The notes beneath the pieces were generated by a model. It ran no database searches, was not told the origin of the DNA, and worked only from the letters and a program-made list of their open reading frames with translations. From contig JBDNDK010000072.1 in the NCBI GenBank assembly GCA_046719185.1, positions 1-10,901 of the forward strand: a stretch of DNA of 10,901 nt, read 5' to 3'. The stretch comes from JBDNDK01 sp046719185. GTDB taxonomy: Bacteria; Armatimonadota; UBA5829. Position numbers and translations under genes: made by a program. Of the stretch, positions 1-6,798 are shown one piece after another. Numbering within the stretch: position 1 is the stretch's first letter; each line of letters begins with the position of its first letter.

Positions 1-470
1 ACATCGCCTTGCTGTACTAATTTTCCATTACTTACACATATTTCCACTATTTCACCAGCTACTTCACTTGGAATAGGACTAAATACTTTCATAGCTTCAA
101 TTAAACCTATTTCAGTTCCTACTTCTATTACATCACCAATTTCAACAAAAGGTGGTGCATCGGGTGAAGGAGCTCTATAAAAAACCCCAACCAATGGAGA
201 AACTATGTTAACAACATTTTCATCATTTTCTTCTAATGCAATTTCATCAAAACTTTCATCATGTTCTATGTATAGATTTTCATATACTTCTGCAGATGAT
301 TGAGTACTGTTTGGTGTATTAACTATAACCTGTTGAGTGTTTTTTATTGATTTACCTTTGACAGTTATAGATAAATCAGCTTCATCAACACTTAGTTCTT
401 GCAAATGATATTTTTCTGTTAGTTCAACCAGTTTTTTAATTGTATCTATATCTACATCAAACTTATTCAA
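1..470 (-). CDS. accB: Biotin carboxyl carrier protein of acetyl-CoA carboxylase (AccB), C-terminal end cut by window
   Basis: AccB carries the biotin that is carboxylated by AccC and then donates the carboxyl group to acetyl-CoA, the first step of fatty acid synthesis in the cytoplasm. I translated 156 residues; by family length only about 5 to 15 are missing beyond base 1. Residues 1-40 resemble the usual N-terminal helix and strand (DTIKKLVELTEKY near 9-21). Residues 41-85 are an acidic, polar linker. Residues 86-156 are the biotinyl domain, with the 'thumb' segment FYRAPSPDAPPF (97-108) and the biotinylation motif EAMK, so Lys128 is the expected biotin site. The start is a TTG at 468-470, chosen because GAGG lies 8 bases upstream at 479-482 and homology begins there; no ATG is in frame. 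It has its own promoter (590-619). accC probably follows outside the window. Identity is very secure. Confidence 0.95.
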   Translation of the reverse strand, partial: MNKFDVDIDTIKKLVELTEKYHLQELSVDEADLSITVKGKSIKNTQQVIVNTPNSTQSSAEVYENLYIEHDESFDEIALEENDENVVNIVSPLVGVFYRAPSPDAPPFVEIGDVIEVGTEIGLIEAMKVFSPIPSEVAGEIVEICVSNGKLVQQGD

Positions 471-522
471 TATTTTATCCTCATAACTCAAATAATTGAT
501 ATATGTGCTTGATAATTTATAC

Positions 523-561
523 AAAAAACAGGAGAGCCTAATATAAAACTCAAGCCTCCTG
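523..561 (-). terminator. Terminator-like hairpin in the accB leader (possible attenuator)
   Basis: On the minus strand CAGGAG (561-556) can pair with CTCCTG (534-529), extendable by one G-U pair, across a loop of about 20 bases, and six T residues follow directly (528-523). It lies downstream of the accB promoter and upstream of the accB ribosome site, so it would act inside the accB leader; it could also stop readthrough from the esterase operon. The 5' arm contains a perfect AGGAGG with no usable start codon behind it. The stem is short and the loop long, so strength is uncertain. Confidence 0.5.
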
Positions 562-589
562 CATATTTAATATTATTTTCAACAGGGGT

Positions 590-619
590 AGTATAGCACT
601 CAGATTTTAGTAGTGTCAA
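590..619 (-). promoter_or_regulatory. Sigma-A-type promoter of accB
   Basis: On the minus strand a perfect -35 box TTGACA (619-614) is followed after 18 bases by TATACT (595-590). TG precedes the -10 box by one base (TGCTATACT), giving an extended -10. Transcription would begin near 583, leaving a leader of roughly 110 bases before the accB TTG. This is the best promoter match in the window. Confidence 0.8.
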
Positions 620-645
620 GATAATTTGCAATATACAAAACAAGC

Positions 646-667
646 TTACAATTATACATCATTGTAA
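646..667. repeat. Inverted repeat TTACAAT-8-ATTGTAA
   Basis: Perfect 7-base arms (646-652 and 661-667) flank an 8-base loop. It lies about 50 bases past the esterase stop codon and about 27 bases upstream of the accB -35 box. It could be a weak terminator for the esterase gene or a binding site acting on the accB promoter. The arms are AT-rich and no strong T-run follows on the minus strand, so chance is also possible. Confidence 0.35.
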
Positions 668-715
668 TAAAATTATTATTTGTTTCTTAAATTACATTTA
701 AAGAAATTTCGAAGC

Positions 716-1648
716 TCAATTCTTTTTGGGATGAGATTTGAAAAAATCCCAAATAATATCAGTTGCATCAATATCTAAAAATGCAGGGTCTCTAGTTAAA
801 GAAGTCTTTTTTGTATTACCCGGCCATACATGTCCAACACCAATAAGTTTATAAACTACCACACTCGTACCATTTTTCCCATTGTCATAAACTGTTTTTA
901 TAACTTTACCATTTATGATTGGTTTTGCAGTGTTATCACAATCATTTCTTCTCACCCAATATGAAGCAGCATAAGCAACAGAACTATCTGACCTTAGATG
1001 TTTGTCAAATTGCTGTTTGGGCTTACCACCCTCATATATTACATTTTTATCAGCAGTGCCGTGCATAATAAGAACAGAAACAGGCTCTTTAGATTTACAT
1101 TCAATATTCATTGATCCAGAAACTACAGCAATTGCTGCAATATATTTAGGAATCTCACAAGCAAGCCTATATGCCATCATACCACCATTAGAAAAACCTG
1201 TTACATACACTCTATTGGGATCAACTTTTAGCTGTTTAATCAGGCTTTCAATCATATCTTTTATAAATCTAACATCATCAATATCATTTTCTAATGCATA
1301 TCCACAGCAGTTTCCTGCATTCCAAGTAAGTAAATGGTTTGGCAGATTACCGCTGCCATTTGGATATGCAACAATAAAACCTTCTTCATCAGCTTTTTTG
1401 TTGAAATTGGTAGTTTCAGCCATATTTTTTGCATTTCCTCCACCACCATGAAGAGCTATCACAAGTGAGATAGGCTTTTCCATATCAATACTTTCAGGAA
1501 TATATATAGTATATGACCTTTCTTTATTATCAATTTTTATTGTTCTCTCAAAACTGCCTGCTAGCAATATGTTTTGAGAAAACACAACTGTAGGTAAAAG
1601 AATGATCATAGAAAACACTGCAAAAATACATATATATACATTTTTCAT
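716..1648 (-). CDS. Exported CE1-type esterase (feruloyl esterase / PHB depolymerase-like, LpqC family)
   Basis: A 310-residue alpha/beta-hydrolase. Residues 1-24 form a signal peptide: a Lys near the start, a long hydrophobic stretch, and probable cleavage at VFS-Q. The oxyanion region is HGGGGN (67-72). The nucleophile elbow is GFSNGG with Ser153, the acid is Asp200 in HGTADKN, and the base is His273 in GVGHVWPG. WNAGNCCG (109-116) is typical of the branch grouping feruloyl and acetylxylan esterases with extracellular poly(3-hydroxybutyrate) depolymerases. No dockerin or carbohydrate-binding module is attached. The gene starts 13 bases after the GH31 stop, with a GAGAG ribosome site upstream, so it is the last gene of that operon. 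Beside an exported alpha-glycosidase, removal of feruloyl or acetyl groups from hemicellulose is the likelier role; a polyester substrate cannot be excluded. Fold and catalytic residues are secure, substrate is not. Confidence 0.88.
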   Translation of the reverse strand: MKNVYICIFAVFSMIILLPTVVFSQNILLAGSFERTIKIDNKERSYTIYIPESIDMEKPISLVIALHGGGGNAKNMAETTNFNKKADEEGFIVAYPNGSGNLPNHLLTWNAGNCCGYALENDIDDVRFIKDMIESLIKQLKVDPNRVYVTGFSNGGMMAYRLACEIPKYIAAIAVVSGSMNIECKSKEPVSVLIMHGTADKNVIYEGGKPKQQFDKHLRSDSSVAYAASYWVRRNDCDNTAKPIINGKVIKTVYDNGKNGTSVVVYKLIGVGHVWPGNTKKTSLTRDPAFLDIDATDIIWDFFKSHPKKN

Positions 1649-1661
1649 TTTTATACTCTCT

Positions 1662-3653
1662 CTATTGAGTTAATATAGTAATAGAATTTATATCTTTATC
1701 AGGACTCACATAAAGCCTTTTTCCTTTTTTATCAAAGCAATATGTATTATTTTCTCCATTGTATTCTACCATATTAGTTATATTTTTAAGCTCTCTGCCA
1801 AATGAATCTAATACTTTTACATTATTATTACATCTAACTATAAATATGAGTGATTTAGGTGAGTTTTTCCAACTAATTTTTATTAGGTCATCATTTTCAG
1901 TAACCCAAAAGTCAGTTGTATTATCTTTATCTCTCATCACAAAATGAATTTTACCATCAGGAATTGCTAAAACTGTGATTTTGCCTTCAGCATAATTGTC
2001 TGCGATACCTGTGTAGTTATTTCTTATTTCCATAGGTATTATGGCACCACTTTTTATATACAAAGGGATGCTGTCAAGTGGATGAGATACATCAGTTAAA
2101 ACTTGATCACCATCAAAAATATTATTCCAATTCCAGAAGTCTATCCATTTGCCCGGTGGTAATAACACATCTCTTTTACCTGTTTCATTATAAATAGGTG
2201 CCACTAACAAGTAATGACCATAAGTATATGTAAAGTTTTCATTGTATCCCATAGTAAAGTTTGGATATTCAAGTACTAATGGTCTAATAATTGGAAGACC
2301 TTTTTCATGTGAAGATATTGCATAAGTATATGTATAAGGCAACAGCTCTGTATGCAGAGTTGCAAACAGCCTGTAAATTGGAACTCCTTTATTACCAAAT
2401 TTCTCATGCCATGGTTCATGTGGATCTTTCCCACCAAGCTGCATTAGAGGAGAGAAACACCCAAATGCAGACCATCTTGCAAGAAGCTCTAAATTTGGTC
2501 CACCTCTTTCAAAACCACCAATATCTGAGCCCCAGAAAGGAAAGACACTTATTCCAGCACTTTGAGCAGCTATTATTACTGCACCAAGTCCTTTGTGTAT
2601 GCTATAACTAGGCTCAATATCACCGGGCCATTTTACCAGCTTATATGATTGTGAACCAGCAGCACCAGATCTAGGCATAGTTGTTATATTATCACCATAC
2701 ACTTCTCTTAATGCATCGTAACAAACCTTGTTAAATAGCACAGCATGTTTATTATGCATAGAAGCACCGGTAGAACCATCATAAAAATATGAGTCTTCAG
2801 GTATCAATTGCCCTCTATCCATCTTGAATCCATTAATATTCATTCTAATCACTTTTTTCATTTCTTCCTTCCACCAATCATATGCTTCAGGATTAGTGAA
2901 ATCTATATATGCCCTTCTGAAATGAATATAAGGCTCACCATCTTTGTTTTTCATTGCATAGCCTTTTTCTATTGCTGTTTGAAAATTGGGCACATTTTCA
3001 GTGGTAAATGGAGCCACCCAAACTAATACCATATAATCCATTTCTTTTAGTTTATCAATATGTGCTTGAGCATCTGGAAATCTTTCAGGATCAAATTCAA
3101 AACTGCATAGCCCATATTTTTGCCAAGGATTATCTATCAAAATTGCAGAGCATGGGATGTCATGTTTTCTCATCATCTCAGCATCTTCAAACACTTCTTC
3201 CCAATTCTTATGCTCATCTCTCCATTTCCACGGAAGAAAACTCCATTTTGGAGGCAGAGGAGGTAGGCCCGTGAGACTAGCATAACTCATAATAACTTCT
3301 TTTGGTTCACCCGGCATTATATAAAATTCAAGTGATTTATCATCTATTGCTGAATACTTTACAGAATAGAAATTTTGAATGTTATCATTATCATCCTTTG
3401 GATTAAAATCAAAAAAACCTCTTTCATAGGTGTTGAAAAATATGCCATAGTTGTTAGTTGAAACAAAAAATGGCACATAAGCACACTCATCTGGTGTGCC
3501 GTCTCTAACCCACATTTCTATTTGTTTGCCTCTTTGGTTTAGTGAACCATTCCAAACATCTCCTCCACCAAAAAAACCTTCATTCTCTTTTGTTACAAAT
3601 GCAATAGTTATATTTTTGGCTTTCCAATTGATAGGAGTGATTTTTGTGACCAA
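1662..3653 (-). CDS. GH31 alpha-glycosidase, catalytic part of a frameshifted gene
   Basis: This frame holds the end of the N-terminal beta-sandwich, the full catalytic barrel and the C-terminal beta-domains of a GH31 enzyme (alpha-glucosidase/alpha-xylosidase class). Numbered from the TTG at 3653, SLNQRGKQIEMW (37-48) is the typical GH31 segment after the N-domain. GFKMDRGQ gives the expected nucleophile Asp279, KWPGD the expected acid/base Asp345, and FWGSDIGGF (373-381) is a family hallmark. The nucleophile motif differs from the WxDMNE of classical alpha-glucosidases, so the sugar cleaved is open. The TTG has no ribosome site, and the frame stays open about 85 bases further upstream with GH31-like residues (SGSKKVNINIKDLDN). 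The true start is therefore the ATG at 4015-4017 in another frame (see 3691-4017). Restoring two bases gives one 785-residue protein, a normal GH31 length. The esterase gene follows 13 bases later. Confidence 0.88.
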   Translation of the reverse strand: MVTKITPINWKAKNITIAFVTKENEGFFGGGDVWNGSLNQRGKQIEMWVRDGTPDECAYVPFFVSTNNYGIFFNTYERGFFDFNPKDDNDNIQNFYSVKYSAIDDKSLEFYIMPGEPKEVIMSYASLTGLPPLPPKWSFLPWKWRDEHKNWEEVFEDAEMMRKHDIPCSAILIDNPWQKYGLCSFEFDPERFPDAQAHIDKLKEMDYMVLVWVAPFTTENVPNFQTAIEKGYAMKNKDGEPYIHFRRAYIDFTNPEAYDWWKEEMKKVIRMNINGFKMDRGQLIPEDSYFYDGSTGASMHNKHAVLFNKVCYDALREVYGDNITTMPRSGAAGSQSYKLVKWPGDIEPSYSIHKGLGAVIIAAQSAGISVFPFWGSDIGGFERGGPNLELLARWSAFGCFSPLMQLGGKDPHEPWHEKFGNKGVPIYRLFATLHTELLPYTYTYAISSHEKGLPIIRPLVLEYPNFTMGYNENFTYTYGHYLLVAPIYNETGKRDVLLPPGKWIDFWNWNNIFDGDQVLTDVSHPLDSIPLYIKSGAIIPMEIRNNYTGIADNYAEGKITVLAIPDGKIHFVMRDKDNTTDFWVTENDDLIKISWKNSPKSLIFIVRCNNNVKVLDSFGRELKNITNMVEYNGENNTYCFDKKGKRLYVSPDKDINSITILTQ

Positions 3654-3690
3654 TCTGTTATCTAGGTCTTTTATATTGATGTTAACTTTT

Positions 3691-4017
3691 TTACTTCCTG
3701 AAGTTAGAAATGTATATATATTCTTTATTAGACACTTTCATATGGGTATCAAGTTTTGCAATATATTCTACACTATCATCATCTAATATAAATTGAATTC
3801 CTGAAACATCGTTTAGATTATAAGTTTTTAAATAGAACTTAGTATTTCTTGAATGTGAGAATTCAAACATTAAATTATTATTTGTTTCTTTTACACATAC
3901 TTCATAGCTTCCGATCATATTACATGTGTTCGCAATTAGATTGTTTGTAGTTAATAAAAATACATATAAAGAATTTATAAGAATTGTAATTAGATATCTT
4001 GAACAACAAGAATTCAT
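3691..4017 (-). pseudogene. N-terminal part of the frameshifted GH31 gene (signal peptide and start of N-domain)
   Basis: This 108-residue frame begins at an ATG with AAGGAG seven bases upstream (4025-4030), 25 bases after the amidohydrolase stop. An ATG at 4053 in the same frame lacks a ribosome site and overlaps the previous gene. Residues 8-24 are strongly hydrophobic, giving a signal peptide, probably cut near Ala29; no lipobox is seen. What follows is beta-rich and reads like the opening of a GH31 N-terminal beta-sandwich. The frame runs to SNKEYIY and then ends after eight unrelated residues (stop at 3691-3693), while the sensible continuation lies in the +1 frame. The switch falls in an ATATATATA tract (3713-3721). 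Taken alone it would make a short exported fragment. It is almost certainly the 5' end of the GH31 gene, broken by loss of one AT unit, by a sequencing error, or read by frameshifting. Confidence 0.8.
3713..3721. repeat. Short AT dinucleotide tract at the GH31 frameshift point
   Basis: Nine alternating bases (ATATATATA on the minus strand). Adding one AT unit turns the reading from EYIYISNF-stop to EYIYTFLTSGSKK and joins the two GH31 frames without a stop. Such tracts can slip during replication or be misread, but this one is short for phase variation. Confidence 0.7.
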
Positions 4018-4042
4018 AAAATAGCTCCTTGATATATATAAT

Positions 4043-5563
4043 TTATTTGCCATTTACATAAGTAGCGATTACTTTTATATCTTTAATTTTATCTTTTTCC
4101 ATAGTATGAGGATTGTCATCTAAGACAACAAAATCTGCAAATTTCCCAACTTCAAGTGACCCTTGCAATTTTTCATTATGACCAGCATAAGCACTTTCAT
4201 ATGTAAATGCTTTTATAGATTCTTGCACAGATAAACACTCATCTATACTGTATTTTTCTCTATTAACAGCACTATGTATAACTGTCATAGGTTCAAGCTT
4301 TTCAACAGGACAATCTGAACCAAAAGACAGTCTCACTCCAGCATCTAGCATGCTTTTATATGCATATAAGCAGTCATATCTTTTTTTACCAACTCTTTGT
4401 CTAGTCCAAAAATCACTTGTAATAAATTGAGGTTGCACAACAGCCAGAACTCCAATTTTAGCCATTTTTAATATTAAGTCATGGGTCATTTGACTTGCAT
4501 GTTCTATTCTATGTCTAAATTTATATGTGTTTTTATCTTTCTGGCATAAAAATTCTATTGCATTTACAGCAGTTTCTATTGCAAGATCACCAATTGCATG
4601 AAAAGCTACTTGAAACCCATTGTTTTGTAGATATTCAACATCATTTATAACTTCTTCATAAGATATCAGCAAATTTCCACTTAAAAATGGATTATCAGAA
4701 TATGGATCTTTCATTGCTGCAGTTGCAGCTCCCATAGATCCATCCATAAAGAGCTTTATAGGACCTATTTTAAGATAATCAGATGAATAATTTTTTAAAT
4801 TACAATTTTCCAATAATATTGGGACTAATTCTCTTGCAAGAATTAGAGTTAGTCGAATGGGGATTTTCTTTTCTGCATCTAATTCTGTAAGAATCTTTAA
4901 TTCTCTATGACTATGAATCATACAGTGTGCTCCTGTCAGTCCAGCCTTTCTGGAGTAGTTAAATGCCCAAACTGCAGATTCTTTTAGTTTTTCTTCACTT
5001 GGAGCAGGCAAACTTTTTTTAAGTCTTTTGGCAGAAAGCTCAGTTAGTATTCCAGTTTTGTATTCTTTTTCTGTGAGAGTGTCTTTTACTAGTGATAGTG
5101 CAGGGGAGTTTGCAACTAATGCATGCAAACATACTCTTGAAATGATTATTGGATGTTCTGTTGATATTTCATCAAGGTCTTGTTTTGTTGGCCATCTTTT
5201 GTCTTCAAGAAGTTCCTGATCAAATCCATGACCTCTAATAATACATTGAAATGTGCATCTGTCTGAAAAATTTCTTAGTTTTGTTTTTATCTCTTCAATT
5301 GATTTTGCACCTAACAATTCAACTGAATCTAAATTCATTAAGCCAAAATGAATTAAATGTGTATGGGCATCAATTAAACCAGGGATTATTGTTTTACCAT
5401 TGAGATTAATAAGCTGAGTGTTATTGCCAATATGTGTTTTATAATCAGAATTATTGCCTAATGCAGATATTTTGCCATTGCTGACGGCAATCCAATTATA
5501 AACACTATAATCCTTATCAACCGAATATATTTTTGCATTGTAAAAGATTCGGTCAGCAGGCAT
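4043..5563 (-). CDS. YtcJ/NfdA-type metal-dependent amidohydrolase (amidohydrolase family 3)
   Basis: A 506-residue cytoplasmic protein of the amidohydrolase superfamily, without a signal peptide. Residues 1-60 form the N-terminal part of the small beta-domain, and PGLIDAHTHL (61-70) carries the first metal-binding His pair (His67, His69). Other family marks are KLFMDGSMGAATA (270-282), where the Lys may bridge the metals, FHAIGD (321-326, His322), HRIEHASQ (351-358), VQPQF (376-380) and FGSDCPVE (414-421, Asp417). The tail EVGKFADFVVLD (471-482) returns to the small domain. Relatives include Bacillus YtcJ and N-substituted formamide deformylase, but most members have no known substrate, so the reaction is only given as hydrolysis of a C-N or similar bond. 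The ATG lies 7 bases after hisI and no strong ribosome site is seen, suggesting translational coupling. The GH31 gene follows after 25 bases. Confidence 0.88.
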   Translation of the reverse strand: MPADRIFYNAKIYSVDKDYSVYNWIAVSNGKISALGNNSDYKTHIGNNTQLINLNGKTIIPGLIDAHTHLIHFGLMNLDSVELLGAKSIEEIKTKLRNFSDRCTFQCIIRGHGFDQELLEDKRWPTKQDLDEISTEHPIIISRVCLHALVANSPALSLVKDTLTEKEYKTGILTELSAKRLKKSLPAPSEEKLKESAVWAFNYSRKAGLTGAHCMIHSHRELKILTELDAEKKIPIRLTLILARELVPILLENCNLKNYSSDYLKIGPIKLFMDGSMGAATAAMKDPYSDNPFLSGNLLISYEEVINDVEYLQNNGFQVAFHAIGDLAIETAVNAIEFLCQKDKNTYKFRHRIEHASQMTHDLILKMAKIGVLAVVQPQFITSDFWTRQRVGKKRYDCLYAYKSMLDAGVRLSFGSDCPVEKLEPMTVIHSAVNREKYSIDECLSVQESIKAFTYESAYAGHNEKLQGSLEVGKFADFVVLDDNPHTMEKDKIKDIKVIATYVNGK

Positions 5564-5570
5564 AATATTA

Positions 5571-5948
5571 TTAATATGATTCCTGAATCTTTTCAGAAAT
5601 TATTTTCTCATTTCCATTTTCATCAATTTGTCTAAAAAAACAAGTTCTGTAACCTTCATGACATGCCGCACCTGTTTGTTCAACTTTTACAACAAAGCAG
5701 TCTTTATCACAATCAACACATACGCTTTTTACTTTTTGTATATTTCCAGATGTTTCACCTTTTATCCAAAACTTTTGTCTTGATCTGCTCCAAAAACATG
5801 TTCTGCCTTCAGTTAAAGTTCTTATAACTGCTTCTTTATTCATGTATGCAACCATCAAGACTTCACCATTTTCATTATCCTGCACCACTGCAGGAACTAA
5901 TCCATCTTTATCATACTTTACGCTATTTGCAAATTCTTCTACTGTCAA
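5571..5948 (-). CDS. hisI: Phosphoribosyl-AMP cyclohydrolase (HisI)
   Basis: HisI opens the adenine ring of phosphoribosyl-AMP, the third step of histidine synthesis. At 125 residues this is the single-domain cyclohydrolase; the HisE pyrophosphohydrolase fused in many bacteria is absent. Visible motifs are SRSRQKFWIKGETSGN (54-69), the metal-binding DCDKDC (79-84) and ACHEGYRTCFF (95-105), whose cysteines complete the zinc site. The start is TTG at 5946-5948, one base after the hisF stop, with AGGAG overlapping the end of hisF about 11 bases upstream. There is no in-frame ATG near the conserved N-terminus, so TTG is preferred. The tight spacing implies coupled translation with hisF. The other his genes are not in the window. 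Confidence 0.95.
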   Translation of the reverse strand: MTVEEFANSVKYDKDGLVPAVVQDNENGEVLMVAYMNKEAVIRTLTEGRTCFWSRSRQKFWIKGETSGNIQKVKSVCVDCDKDCFVVKVEQTGAACHEGYRTCFFRQIDENGNEKIISEKIQESY

Positions 5949-5949
5949 T

Positions 5950-6720
5950 TTATTTTACTCTCCTAACATTTACGCCTCTATTTACAAGATATTCTTTTAT
6001 TTCTGATATTGTATATTCACCATAATGAACGATTGAAGCTACCAAAGCAGCATCTGCCATACCATCAGTTAATGCTTCGTAAATATGTTCTAATGTGCCA
6101 GCACCACCCGATGCAATAACTGGTATATCCAATGATTCACTAACAGCTCTTGTGAGAGCTATATCATAACCGCACTTTGTACCATCACAATCCATACTAG
6201 TAAGTAATATCTCACCAGCACCCAAATCTTGTCCTTTTTTTGCCCAATCAACAGCATCTATACCGAATGGTTTTCTGCCTCCATGTGTGTAAACTTCCCA
6301 TTTGTCTTTTTTGCCCTCAACTCTTTTTGCATCAATTGCCAATACTACACACTGACTTCCAAACATTTCAGCAGCATCAGAGATAAGCTGAGGATTTAAT
6401 AGAGCAGCAGTGTTTATGCTGCACTTATCTGCCCCAGTCAAAAGTATTTTCCTGAAATCATCAGTTGTTCTTATTCCACCACCAACAGTAAAAGGTATAA
6501 AAACCTTTTCTGCAGTCCTGCTTGCCACATCAACTATAGTGTCTCTAGCTTCATGGCTTGCTGTGATATCTAAAAAAGTAACTTCATCAGCTTGTTCTTT
6601 ATCATATAACTCAGCTAGTTCAACAGGATCACCAGCATCTCTTAAGTTAAGAAAGTTTGTTCCTTTTACAACTCTACCATTCATAACATCAAGGCAAGGT
6701 ATAATTCTTTTTGCAAGCAT
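5950..6720 (-). CDS. hisF: Imidazole glycerol phosphate synthase cyclase subunit (HisF)
   Basis: HisF is the (beta-alpha)8 barrel that joins PRFAR and HisH-delivered ammonia to make imidazole glycerol phosphate and AICAR. The 256-residue length is normal for the family. The two catalytic aspartates are present at the classic positions: Asp11 in IIPCLDV and Asp130 in VLAIDAKR. Phosphate-binding loops are seen in TVGGGIRT (78-85) and IASGGAGT (202-209). DADEVTFLDI-like strand 2 appears as DEVTFLDITAS (45-55). It starts with ATG at 6718-6720 behind a weak GGATGG site. hisI follows after one base, and the cyclase's partner hisH is not in this window. A candidate promoter sits 42-70 bases upstream, so hisF may head a transcript running through hisI, the amidohydrolase, GH31 and the esterase. 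Confidence 0.96.
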   Translation of the reverse strand: MLAKRIIPCLDVMNGRVVKGTNFLNLRDAGDPVELAELYDKEQADEVTFLDITASHEARDTIVDVASRTAEKVFIPFTVGGGIRTTDDFRKILLTGADKCSINTAALLNPQLISDAAEMFGSQCVVLAIDAKRVEGKKDKWEVYTHGGRKPFGIDAVDWAKKGQDLGAGEILLTSMDCDGTKCGYDIALTRAVSESLDIPVIASGGAGTLEHIYEALTDGMADAALVASIVHYGEYTISEIKEYLVNRGVNVRRVK

Positions 6721-6761
6721 TAAAAACCATCCGTCTGTTTTGTTTCAATAAATGATTTTAT

Positions 6762-6790
6762 ATTTTAACATTTATCAAGTTTTATATAAA
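6762..6790 (-). promoter_or_regulatory. Candidate promoter of the hisF operon
   Basis: On the minus strand TTTATA (6790-6785) and TAAAAT (6767-6762) are 17 bases apart, and TG one base before the -10 box (TGTTAAAAT) makes an extended -10. It lies in the 78-base gap between the GH94 stop and hisF. In so AT-rich a gap such matches arise easily, so confidence is modest. Confidence 0.35.
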
Positions 6791-6798
6791 GGGAATAG

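Noticed and set aside
3651..3653. TTG as the true start of the GH31 gene
   Set aside because: No ribosome site precedes it, the frame continues upstream with GH31-like sequence, and the lost N-domain and signal peptide are found in the neighbouring frame.
1002..3786. Several plus-strand open frames of 60-150 codons opposite the esterase and GH31 genes
   Set aside because: They mirror well-conserved enzymes on the other strand, lack ribosome sites and recognisable motifs, and are expected by chance.
4018..4053. ATG at 4053 as start of the GH31 N-terminal frame
   Set aside because: It overlaps the end of the amidohydrolase gene and has no ribosome site, whereas the ATG at 4017 has AAGGAG seven bases upstream.
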